DNA of 64,000 nucleotides from an uncultured Lachnospiraceae bacterium (GTDB taxonomy: Bacteria; Bacillota; Clostridia; Lachnospirales; Lachnospiraceae): contig CAJUSK010000008.1 in the NCBI GenBank assembly GCA_910589075.1, positions 62,001 to 126,000 of the forward strand. The letters run 5' to 3'. The notes under the pieces are model-generated. The model was not told the DNA's origin and did no database searches. It saw nothing but the letters and a program-made list of their open reading frames with translations. Every line of letters starts with the position of its first letter. The stretch's first letter is position 1. The position numbers and the translations under genes are program-made. This document shows, one piece after another, positions 53,250 to 61,053 of this stretch.

Positions 53250-53823
53250 TATTTTTGGAAGCGCCATTCAGCGTCCGGGCCACTTCCAGCAGGTATGCGT
53301 TCTTTTCCGGCTCACCCGCGGCGCGGTAAATAGAAGAAAGCAGACGGTAGGTGCCGCTTACATCCGTGTGGGTGGAAATGGCAAATTCCAGTATGGTCCG
53401 GGCCTGGGCAATATATCCCTGCTCGTGGAGGAGCGATGCCCATTTCTGCAAAGTGCGTGCCAGCAGCGTGTAATTCTGGTCGTAGCAGGTGAGCGCCGTA
53501 ATATTGGGGGCGCCGTACATCAGTTTTAAATCCGTATTGGTATAACCGGTCAGATTGACAATGGTCTGTTCGGAAAGTGTTTGGATGATATCCAGACATT
53601 CTTTTACAGCCTCATGGTCGGCGCAGACGTCCATGGGCAGGGTGTCCAGCGGGATCGTAATATAGTGAAGTCCGTCCAGAGACTTTTTCCGGGTCCGGTT
53701 GGCCTGCTTTTCACGTTCCCAAAATGCCTTTTCCTGATTTTCCATGACCCGCCTTGATCTGGTGATGGTGAAGGAAAGCCAGACAATAAAGACGATAAAA
53801 CTTGCCAAAAACGGTAATTTCAT
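53206..53823 (-). CDS. Membrane-anchored protein of unknown function, TPR-like
   Basis: The 205-residue protein begins with one membrane helix (about 5-22, LPFLASFIVFIVWLSFTI) followed by a basic, charged stretch and a helical C-terminal half that looks TPR-like (LARTLQKWASLLHEQGYIAQARTILEFA). Family not recognised. GAAAGG lies 8 nt before the start. It runs tail-to-tail with the exonuclease gene and head-to-head, 29 bp apart, with a small membrane protein gene. Confidence 0.7.
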   Translation of the reverse strand: MKLPFLASFIVFIVWLSFTITRSRRVMENQEKAFWEREKQANRTRKKSLDGLHYITIPLDTLPMDVCADHEAVKECLDIIQTLSEQTIVNLTGYTNTDLKLMYGAPNITALTCYDQNYTLLARTLQKWASLLHEQGYIAQARTILEFAISTHTDVSGTYRLLSSIYRAAGEPEKNAYLLEVARTLNGASKNIIVRILQESDPSDD

Positions 53824-53852
53824 ATATAATATCCTTTCAACGGGGTGATAAA

Positions 53853-53951
53853 ATGTTTCATAAAAAAAAGAGAAAAATGATTTCCACGATTATTATCGTG
53901 ATTATTGTACTGGCAATGATTTTGCCTGTACTGTCTTATTTTATTGTATAA
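53853..53951 (+). CDS. 32-residue single-pass membrane protein
   Basis: ATG at 53853 and TAA at 53949-53951. The product has a basic N-terminus (HKKKRKM) and one hydrophobic helix (about residues 10-31, ending SYFIV). A GGGGTG site lies 5 nt upstream. The gene is divergent from the - strand gene starting at 53823. Function unknown; it could be a small membrane-acting regulator. Confidence 0.65.
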   Translation: MFHKKKRKMISTIIIVIIVLAMILPVLSYFIV

Positions 53952-54049
53952 TACAGTGAAATGTCAATTCTGAGGGGAAAATTGTTGCGTAAATAAACAT
54001 CGTGCAGCTTGTCTGTACGGTTACGTGCTACAATATTTTGGAGGAAAGT

Positions 54050-55699
54050 ATGAAAAAATGGACAGGAATTTTAGCTGCGGCAGCTGTGTCGGTTGTGTGT
54101 GCTTTTTTGCTGCAGGCAGGCGCAGTGGCAAAAGGTAACGGCGACGACCGTATACAGAACGGGATTTTTATCGGGGATATTGACGTATCGGGTATGGGGA
54201 TGGAAGAAGCCTCTGCGGCGGTACAGGGATATGTGGACGGTCTGCGTCAGGTGAATATCACAATGAATGCCGTGGGTGGCAACCAGATCACAGCCACAGC
54301 GGGCGATATGGGAATCCGCTGGGAGAATCAGGATGTATTGCAAGAAGCCTTTGGACTGGGAAAACAGGGAAATCTGATCCGTCGTTATAAAGAGTTGAAG
54401 GATCTGGAGCGAAACAATAAAAAGTATGATATAGAACTTACTTTTGATAAAGCAGCTTTGCAGACACTTTTGACGGAGCAGTGTCCCCAGTATGATGTGG
54501 AAGCACAGGATGCGTCCCTGCGCCGGGAGAACGGGCAGTTTATAATCGAGGGTGGACAGACCGGAGAAAAAGTGGATATAGAAGCCTCTGTGGCGGAATT
54601 GGAGAAATTCCTTGCAGACGGATGGAATAAAGAGGCGGCAGAAGTGGATCTGGTGGTGATGGTAGACGAACCCAGAGGCAGCCGGGAAGATCTGGAAAAG
54701 GTTAAGGATGTGCTGGGTACATTTACCACCAGTTACAGTTCATCCGGTGCAAGCAGGAGCGCCAATGTATCCAATGGCTGTGACTTGATCAATGGCATTA
54801 CCGTTTATCCGGGCGAAGAATTTTCGGCCTATAGCGCTGTCAGCCCGTTTACGGAAGAGAACGGGTATCATCTGGCTGGATCCTATCTGAACGGTATGGT
54901 TGTGGAAAGTCTGGGAGGCGGTATCTGCCAGGTATCCACTACATTGTACAATGCAGTACTGCTTTCGGAATTGCAGGTGACAGAGCGGCACAATCATTCC
55001 ATGGAGGTAAGCTATGTGCAGCCCTCTGCGGACGCAGCGATTGCGGAGAGCGCCGGAAAGGATTTCCGGTTTGTGAACAATCTGGAATATCCGATCTATA
55101 TAGAAGGACATACGCAGGATAAAAAGATTACATTTACCATTTACGGTGTGGAGACAAGAGCACCGGGGCGCACCATCAGTTTTGAAAGTGAGATCCTTTC
55201 CGAGACAAAGCCCAGTTCCGAGAGTGTGATTGCAGATGGCAAACAGCCTATCGGCTATGTAAAAGTGCAATCCGTACATGTGGGACGGACAGCAAAACTC
55301 TGGAAAGTCACGAAAGAAAACGGCACGGAAGTCAGCCGGGAAGAAGTGAACAGCAGTAGTTATAAAATGGTTCCAAGGACAGCTACAGTGGGTACGGCCA
55401 CATCGGATCCGGTGGCGGCACAGTTGATACAGGCGGCTATCGCCACCAGCGATATTGATTATATCAAAGGCGTGGCTGCACAACTGAAAGCAGGCGACAC
55501 AACCCTGGGCGGAACCGTCGTTCCGGCAGTGCCGGAGGTTCCGGGCATACCGGTGGTTCCGGGTGCTGACGGTACGGGGGTTGTCCCGCCGGCCGGCACG
55601 GGCGAGGTTGTACCACCTGCTGTACCGGAAGCGACAGGCACAGAAGGTGCACCTGCCCCAGGCACAGCCGATGGCACAGTAGCGGCGCCGACACAGTAG
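54050..55699 (+). CDS. VanW-family protein with N-terminal peptidoglycan-binding-like domain
   Basis: The 549-residue protein has a signal-like N-terminus (about 1-24), a PG_binding_4-like region (about 30-215), the VanW domain (about 225-390, with SNGCDLINGITVYPGEEFS and GGGICQVSTTLYNAVL), and a Pro/Gly/Val-rich C-terminal tail (about 490-549). It is probably exported and cell-wall associated. ATG 54050 has GGAGG 5 nt upstream; an in-frame ATG at 54002 is not supported. Presence does not imply vancomycin resistance. Confidence 0.9.
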   Translation: MKKWTGILAAAAVSVVCAFLLQAGAVAKGNGDDRIQNGIFIGDIDVSGMGMEEASAAVQGYVDGLRQVNITMNAVGGNQITATAGDMGIRWENQDVLQEAFGLGKQGNLIRRYKELKDLERNNKKYDIELTFDKAALQTLLTEQCPQYDVEAQDASLRRENGQFIIEGGQTGEKVDIEASVAELEKFLADGWNKEAAEVDLVVMVDEPRGSREDLEKVKDVLGTFTTSYSSSGASRSANVSNGCDLINGITVYPGEEFSAYSAVSPFTEENGYHLAGSYLNGMVVESLGGGICQVSTTLYNAVLLSELQVTERHNHSMEVSYVQPSADAAIAESAGKDFRFVNNLEYPIYIEGHTQDKKITFTIYGVETRAPGRTISFESEILSETKPSSESVIADGKQPIGYVKVQSVHVGRTAKLWKVTKENGTEVSREEVNSSSYKMVPRTATVGTATSDPVAAQLIQAAIATSDIDYIKGVAAQLKAGDTTLGGTVVPAVPEVPGIPVVPGADGTGVVPPAGTGEVVPPAVPEATGTEGAPAPGTADGTVAAPTQ

Positions 55700-55726
55700 A
55701 CCCAGAGCTGTAAAGCAGGTACGGAG

Positions 55727-56722
55727 ATGCAGGGTATGAAGATTGGAAAAGTACCGGAAAGCGTATTAAAACGTTCTATATTAAATCAGATTCATACAAA
55801 AAGAGAAGAAGTGTTAATCGGCGCAGGCGTAGGGGAAGACTGCGCCGTTTTAACGTTGCCGGAGGATGAAGTATTTGTGGTATCCACAGACCCGATTACC
55901 GGCGCGGAGAAAGGCGCAGGTAAGCTGGCTGTACAGGTGACTGTGAATGATCTCGCCAGTTCCGGGGCGGAGCCGGTGGCCATTCTGGTATCCGCGTTGC
56001 TGCCACCTGAGACGGAAGAGGCTGCGCTGCGGGAACTGATGCATGAAATGGAACTGGCCTGCAATCGCCTGCAGGTGCAGATTGCAGGGGGGCATACGGA
56101 GATTACGACGGCGGTCAACCGCCCGATTCTCACGGTTATGGGCATTGGTAAGGCGAAAAAGGACCAGGTTATTACCACAAAGGGTGCGAAGCCGGGGCAG
56201 GATATTGTTTTGTCCAAATGGATCGGACTGGAGGGGACGGCGATTCTTGCCAGAGATAAGGAAGCAGAATTGCGCACCCGATACCCGTCTCATATGATAG
56301 AAGAAGCGAAAGCCTTTGACCGTTGGCTGAGTATTGTGCCAGAGGCCGCTACCGCCGTGAAGTCCGGCGTATCGGCAATGCATGATGTAACGGAGGGTGG
56401 TATTTTCGGTGCCCTCTGGGAGCTTGCGGAGAGTTCGGGCGTCGGACTGGAAATTGATCTGAAACAAATTCCCATCAGGCAGGAAACCGTGGAGATATGT
56501 GAATTTTTTACAGTAAATCCATATGAGCTGATCTCCAGCGGCAGTCTGCTGATGGTGACGGATGACGGTCTGGAATTGGTAAAAAAGCTGGAAGCGGAGC
56601 ATATTCCGGCGAAGGTTATCGGAAAAATCCGTGCAGGCAATGACAGAGTTGTCATAAATAACGAAGAGCGGAGATATCTGGAGCCGCCTAAATCAGACGA
56701 ATTATATAAATGTATCAGGTAA
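55727..56722 (+). CDS. AIR synthase-related (PurM/HypE-like) protein
   Basis: The 331-residue protein has the PurM-like two-domain fold: GVGEDCAVLTLPED...VVSTDPITGAEKG (nucleotide/Mg loop), VNDLASSGAEPVAIL, and MHDVTEGGIFGALWE. It lacks the C-terminal PRVC-type tail of HypE, so hydrogenase maturation is not supported. Which substrate it phosphorylates or binds is unknown. The start may be ATG 55727 or ATG 55736 (MKIGKVPES); neither ribosome binding site is decisive. Confidence 0.85.
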   Translation: MQGMKIGKVPESVLKRSILNQIHTKREEVLIGAGVGEDCAVLTLPEDEVFVVSTDPITGAEKGAGKLAVQVTVNDLASSGAEPVAILVSALLPPETEEAALRELMHEMELACNRLQVQIAGGHTEITTAVNRPILTVMGIGKAKKDQVITTKGAKPGQDIVLSKWIGLEGTAILARDKEAELRTRYPSHMIEEAKAFDRWLSIVPEAATAVKSGVSAMHDVTEGGIFGALWELAESSGVGLEIDLKQIPIRQETVEICEFFTVNPYELISSGSLLMVTDDGLELVKKLEAEHIPAKVIGKIRAGNDRVVINNEERRYLEPPKSDELYKCIR

Positions 56723-56743
56723 CAATAAAAAGGAGAGGGATAA

Positions 56744-57226
56744 ATGAGAGAACAGATTTTGGCAATTCTTGAGAAAAACAGCCGCATTGACCTGAAAGAA
56801 CTGGCAGTGCTGCTGGGTGTGGAAGAGCTTGACATTGTAAACGAGATGGCTGCCATGGAAAAAGAGGGGATTATCTGTGGCTATCACACATTGATAGACT
56901 GGGAAAAGACTTCCATAGACAAGGTGACGGCACTGATCGAAGTGCGTGTAACGCCGCAGCGAGGACAGGGATTTGATAACATTGCGGAGCGGATTTACAA
57001 ATATCCGGAAGTAACGGCAGTGTATTTAATTTCCGGCGCATATGACCTGCTCGTTACTCTGGACGGCAAAAATTTGCGGGATATTTCCAGATTTGTATCG
57101 GATAAACTGTCTACCATGGATTATGTGCTCAGTACGGCGACCCATTTTATCCTGAAAAAATATAAGGACCACGGAACAATCCTGGCAAAGAAATATGAGG
57201 ATGAAAGAGAGAAGGTGTCACCATGA
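56744..57226 (+). CDS. Lrp/AsnC-family transcriptional regulator
   Basis: The 160-residue protein has an N-terminal winged helix (about 1-55, with KNSRIDLKELAVLLGV) and a C-terminal RAM-type ligand domain (about 65-150, with VYLISGAYDLLVTLDG). AGGAGAGG precedes the ATG. It overlaps the aminotransferase gene by 4 bp and probably regulates it in response to an amino acid. Confidence 0.92.
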   Translation: MREQILAILEKNSRIDLKELAVLLGVEELDIVNEMAAMEKEGIICGYHTLIDWEKTSIDKVTALIEVRVTPQRGQGFDNIAERIYKYPEVTAVYLISGAYDLLVTLDGKNLRDISRFVSDKLSTMDYVLSTATHFILKKYKDHGTILAKKYEDEREKVSP

Positions 57227-58401
57227 GAAATCCGTTAGCAGATAAAGCGGCGGCACTGAAACCGTCAGGTATACGGAAATTTTTCGATATTGTCAGCGAG
57301 ATGAAGGATGCCATTTCCCTTGGTGTGGGTGAACCGGATTTTGACACGCCGTGGCATATCCGGGATGAGGGTATCTATTCTTTGGAAAAAGGACGTACTT
57401 TTTATACGTCCAATGCAGGGCTCAAAGAACTCAAGGTGGAAATCTGTGAATATTTAAAGAGAAGATTTTCCGTCAGCTATGCGTATCAGGATGAAGTATT
57501 GGTTACAGTGGGCGGCTCAGAGGCCATTGACCTTGCCCTGCGTGCCATGTTGAATCCGGGGGATGAGGTGTTGATTCCCCAGCCCAGTTATGTGTCCTAT
57601 GAGCCGTGTGCCATACTGGCAGATGGTGTTCCGGTGATTATCAATCTGAAGGCAGAAAATGAGTTCCGGCTGACAGCCCAGGAACTGAGGGATGCCATTA
57701 CAGATCGGACCAAAATTCTGATACTGCCTTTTCCAAACAATCCCACCGGCGCCATTATGGAGCGGAAGAATTTGGAGGAAATCGCAGAGGTGATCCGGGA
57801 AAAAGATATTTTTGTGATTTCGGATGAGATTTATGGAGAACTGACCTATAAAGAAAAACATGTGTCTATCGTCAATATTCCCGGGATGCAGGAACGGACG
57901 ATTTTAATCAATGGTTTATCCAAATCTCATGCCATGACAGGCTGGCGCTTGGGGTATGCATGCGGCCCTAAAGAGATTATTGCGCAAATGCTGAAAATTC
58001 ATCAGTATGCCATTATGTGTGCGCCCACAACGAGCCAGTATGCGGCTGTAGATGCTCTGAAAAACGGGGATGAGGATGTGCAGCAGATGCGGGAAGCCTA
58101 TAATCAGAGGCGCCGTTATCTGATGTATGCATTCCGAAAGATGGGACTGGACTGCTTTGAGCCGTATGGTGCTTTTTATGTATTTCCGTGTATCAAAGAG
58201 TTTGGCATGACCAGTGAGGAATTTGCCGAGCGGTTTCTGGCTGAGGAAAAGGTGGCGGTGGTTCCGGGAACGGCCTTTGGCGACAGCGGTGAAGGATTTT
58301 TGCGTATTTCCTATGCGTACTCACTGGAAAATCTGAAAGAGGCAATCGGACGGCTGGAGCGGTTTGTACATAGACTGCGGGAAGAGCAGAAAAAGGGATG
58401 A
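57223..58401 (+). CDS. PLP-dependent class I/II aminotransferase (aspartate aminotransferase family)
   Basis: The 392-residue protein has the fold-type I markers: substrate-binding GVGEPDFDTP, LPFPNNPTGA, SDEIYGELTY, and the PLP Lys in LINGLSKSHAMTGWRLGY (Lys near residue 233). It resembles the PatA/AspC group; the amino-donor is unresolved. It is coupled to the Lrp gene by an ATGA overlap and to trmL downstream by another. Confidence 0.93.
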   Translation: MRNPLADKAAALKPSGIRKFFDIVSEMKDAISLGVGEPDFDTPWHIRDEGIYSLEKGRTFYTSNAGLKELKVEICEYLKRRFSVSYAYQDEVLVTVGGSEAIDLALRAMLNPGDEVLIPQPSYVSYEPCAILADGVPVIINLKAENEFRLTAQELRDAITDRTKILILPFPNNPTGAIMERKNLEEIAEVIREKDIFVISDEIYGELTYKEKHVSIVNIPGMQERTILINGLSKSHAMTGWRLGYACGPKEIIAQMLKIHQYAIMCAPTTSQYAAVDALKNGDEDVQQMREAYNQRRRYLMYAFRKMGLDCFEPYGAFYVFPCIKEFGMTSEEFAERFLAEEKVAVVPGTAFGDSGEGFLRISYAYSLENLKEAIGRLERFVHRLREEQKKG

Positions 58402-58889
58402 ATATTGTGTTGCATCAGCCGGAAATTCCGGCCAATACAGGAAATATCGGACGAACCTGCGTGGCTACAGGTGCTCGTCTGCATTTGATAGAACCCCTTG
58501 GATTCCGGTTGAACGAAAAAGAGATCCGGCGTGCCGGGATGGATTACTGGGAACATCTGGATGTAAGGCGGTATATGAACTATGAGGAGTTTTTGGAGAA
58601 GAACCCGGATGCCCGGATCTGGTATGCTACAACAAAAGCAAAACAGGTATACAGCGATGTGGATTTTGGGCCGGATGATTATATTTTGTTTGGCAAAGAA
58701 AGTGCAGGCATTCCGGAAGAAATTTTGGCCGCCCACAGAGCGCAGTGTATCCGTATACCCATGTTGGGCGGTATCCGTTCTCTGAATCTGTCCAACAGTG
58801 TCGCTATCGTGTTGTATGAAGCGTTGCGGCAGAACGGATTTTCCCAGATGGAGAGAGAAGGGGAACTGCATCACCTGAAATGGGAATAG
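58398..58889 (+). CDS. trmL: tRNA (cytidine(34)-2'-O)-methyltransferase
   Basis: The 163-residue SPOUT enzyme starts MNIVLHQPEIPANTGNIGRT and has the SAM-binding knot residues FGKESAGIPEEIL and IPMLGGIRSLNLSNSVAIVLYEALRQ. It methylates the wobble base of some tRNA-Leu species in relatives. Its ATG overlaps the aminotransferase TGA. The length matches TrmL. Confidence 0.95.
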   Translation: MNIVLHQPEIPANTGNIGRTCVATGARLHLIEPLGFRLNEKEIRRAGMDYWEHLDVRRYMNYEEFLEKNPDARIWYATTKAKQVYSDVDFGPDDYILFGKESAGIPEEILAAHRAQCIRIPMLGGIRSLNLSNSVAIVLYEALRQNGFSQMEREGELHHLKWE

Positions 58890-58894
58890 ACAGA

Positions 58895-58943
58895 CAAAAG
58901 TGGATGACGATAGATCAATCATCTTCTTCGTCATCCACTTTTG
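58895..58943 (+). terminator. Bidirectional terminator overlapping the histidine kinase 3' end
   Basis: CAAAAGTGGATGACG (58895-58909) and CGTCATCCACTTTTG (58929-58943) are a perfect 15-bp inverted repeat with a 19-nt loop. The 3' arm lies in the last codons of the - strand kinase gene. TTTTG-type tracts occur on both sides. Confidence 0.8.
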
Positions 58944-60339
58944 ACAGAGTGAAAATAAATTCTGTGCCCACACCCTCAGTACTGACCACATTGATATGCT
59001 CACCGTGGGAGTGGATGATTTCTTTTACAATGGAAAGGCCCAATCCGGTGCCTTTTTTATCTTTTCCACGGGACAAATCTGTCTTGTAGAAACGATCCCA
59101 GATCAGTTTCAGGCTGTCTTTGGGTATGCCGATTCCATTGTCTTTGACGGAAACCAGTACTTTGTTGCTTTTTTCGGTGGTTTCTATTTTAATAATCGAG
59201 TCGTTGTGACTGAACTTGATGGCGTTATCCAGCAGATTGTACAATACTTGCTGGATTTTGTCATAATCTGCGTGAACAACGAGTATTTCTCCGGTGAGCA
59301 CCAGTTCGATTCCGATCATTTTACTGGTGCAGATGCCTTCAAAAGTAGCGGCAGTATTGCGTATTACCTGATTGATATCGAAATCTGTGCGCTCCAGCAG
59401 CATTCCTCTTGTATTTAAGTTGTTTAACTGTAAGAGCCCGTTTGTCAGTTTGGTGAGCCGCTTAGTTTCATTCAGTACGATATGCAGGTATTTTTCATGC
59501 ATTTGTGGCGGAATGGTGCCATCCAGCATAGCCTCCAGATACCCCTTGATAGAAGTCAGGGGGGAGCGGAAGTCATGGGACACATTGGCTACAAATTTTT
59601 TCTGATTGTCCTCACTTTTGGCGATTTCGTTTGCCATAAAGGAGAGGGAAGCCGCCAGATACCCCATTTCGTCGTCGCTGTCTATCTGAAACTCATAATG
59701 CAGGTTGCCCCCGGCGTACTGTTCAGTGGCATAGGTGATTTTCCGCAACGGGATATATACCATTTCCGTAAAGAAAAACAGAATAATCATGGACAACAAC
59801 AGCATGATAAACAACAGAATATAGGAAATATTCAGCAGGCTGTCCGCTGATTTCCGCAGCGCACTCATGGAAGTATGGATGACTACATAACCGCTTACTT
59901 TGAAGTTGGAAGTGATCGGTGCAAATACGCTCAGGGTTTCTTCTGAAAAGGACTGGAAGAAATTGCCTATCGTATAGCAGGACCCTGCGGTGATGGTAGG
60001 GTCAAAATGTTCTACCATCCGCGGAGTGTCAATGTCTACCGGCGCCGAGGAATCCAGTATGATACGGCCGGATGGGTTGATAATCCAGATGGTAGCTGAC
60101 AGATAGGTGTCCATCAGATCCAGCTGGGTTTTTACAGCATCCAGGGAAGCCTGGTTGTTATAAAGGTCGGAAGCATAGGTATTGGCAATTAATGTGGCTT
60201 CCCGGTACAGGGAATCTGCTTTTTCACGGCGGAGATGTTCCATTGTCATACTGGATACGAACGTGGCCACTGCGATAAAGCCGAAAAACCCGAAAATCAG
60301 GTAAGCCAGCAAAAATTTCAGGTACAGTGTTTTCCGCAT
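58915..60339 (-). CDS. Two-component sensor histidine kinase
   Basis: The 474-residue kinase has two membrane helices (about 8-30 and about 165-190) around an extracellular sensor domain, a HAMP linker, HisKA with NVSHDFRSPLTSIKGYLEAM (His near 253), and the ATPase domain (NLLDNAIKFS, DNGIGIPKDSL, GTGLGLSIVKEIIHSHG). It is encoded just after its OmpR-type regulator (1-bp gap) and downstream of mutS2. The signal is unknown; the C-terminus ends with acidic residues (DDEEDD). Confidence 0.93.
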   Translation of the reverse strand: MRKTLYLKFLLAYLIFGFFGFIAVATFVSSMTMEHLRREKADSLYREATLIANTYASDLYNNQASLDAVKTQLDLMDTYLSATIWIINPSGRIILDSSAPVDIDTPRMVEHFDPTITAGSCYTIGNFFQSFSEETLSVFAPITSNFKVSGYVVIHTSMSALRKSADSLLNISYILLFIMLLLSMIILFFFTEMVYIPLRKITYATEQYAGGNLHYEFQIDSDDEMGYLAASLSFMANEIAKSEDNQKKFVANVSHDFRSPLTSIKGYLEAMLDGTIPPQMHEKYLHIVLNETKRLTKLTNGLLQLNNLNTRGMLLERTDFDINQVIRNTAATFEGICTSKMIGIELVLTGEILVVHADYDKIQQVLYNLLDNAIKFSHNDSIIKIETTEKSNKVLVSVKDNGIGIPKDSLKLIWDRFYKTDLSRGKDKKGTGLGLSIVKEIIHSHGEHINVVSTEGVGTEFIFTLSKVDDEEDD

Positions 60340-60340
60340 C

Positions 60341-61042
60341 TCAGTTCTTCACCTCGAACTTATAGCCGATGCCCCAGATGGTAGCCAGTCTCCAGGAGGC
60401 ATGGTCTTTGATCTTCTCCCGGAGACGCTTGATGTGGACGTCTACTGTCCTGGTATCCCCCGCGTATTCATAGCCCCAGATCTGATCCAGAAGCTGTTCT
60501 CTGGTGAATACGTGATTGGGTGAGGACGCCAGAAAATAGAGGAGTTCCAGTTCTTTGGGCGGCATTTCCACGGAATGGCCCATGTAGATAACGGAATAAT
60601 TGGTCTGGTTGATTACCAGATCCGGGTATTCCACACATTTGATGTCTGTCTTTTCGGAAACGGCAGGCGCAGCTTTGTAGCGGCGGAGTACGGCTTTGAC
60701 TCTGGCAACCAGTTCTTTGGAATCGAAGGGCTTTTCCATATAATCGTCGGCGCCCAATTCCAGACCCAGCACTTTATCGAAGATTTCTCCTTTTGCGGAG
60801 AGCATAATGATGGGGATGGCGGATTTTGCCCGTACCTCCCGGCATACCTGATAGCCGTCCATGCCGGGAAGCATCAGATCCAGCAGGATCAGGTTGGGCT
60901 GGAAGGTGTCCAGCGTGGGCAGGACGGATTCGCCGTCATTGACAATCATTGTTTCAAAACATTCTTTGGTCAGATACAGGGAAATCAGTTCCGCAATATT
61001 GTTATCATCGTCTACGATCAGTATTTTCTGTCTGCTTACCAC
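60341..61042 (-). CDS. OmpR/PhoB-family response regulator
   Basis: The 233-residue protein has a receiver domain (KILIVDDDNN, phospho-acceptor Asp in LILLDLMLPGMDGYQVC near 52, Lys in DYMEKPF) and a C-terminal winged helix (GYEYAGDTRTVDVHIKRLREKI). It starts at a GTG with AAAGGAG upstream. It lies 11 bp after mutS2 and 1 bp before its kinase, so all three form one operon. Confidence 0.94.
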   Translation of the reverse strand: MVSRQKILIVDDDNNIAELISLYLTKECFETMIVNDGESVLPTLDTFQPNLILLDLMLPGMDGYQVCREVRAKSAIPIIMLSAKGEIFDKVLGLELGADDYMEKPFDSKELVARVKAVLRRYKAAPAVSEKTDIKCVEYPDLVINQTNYSVIYMGHSVEMPPKELELLYFLASSPNHVFTREQLLDQIWGYEYAGDTRTVDVHIKRLREKIKDHASWRLATIWGIGYKFEVKN

Positions 61043-61053
61043 GATTTACTCCT

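Noticed and set aside
54050..55699. VanW gene as evidence of vancomycin resistance
   Set aside because: No vanA/B ligase, vanH or vanX genes are nearby and VanW proteins are common in clostridia without resistance.
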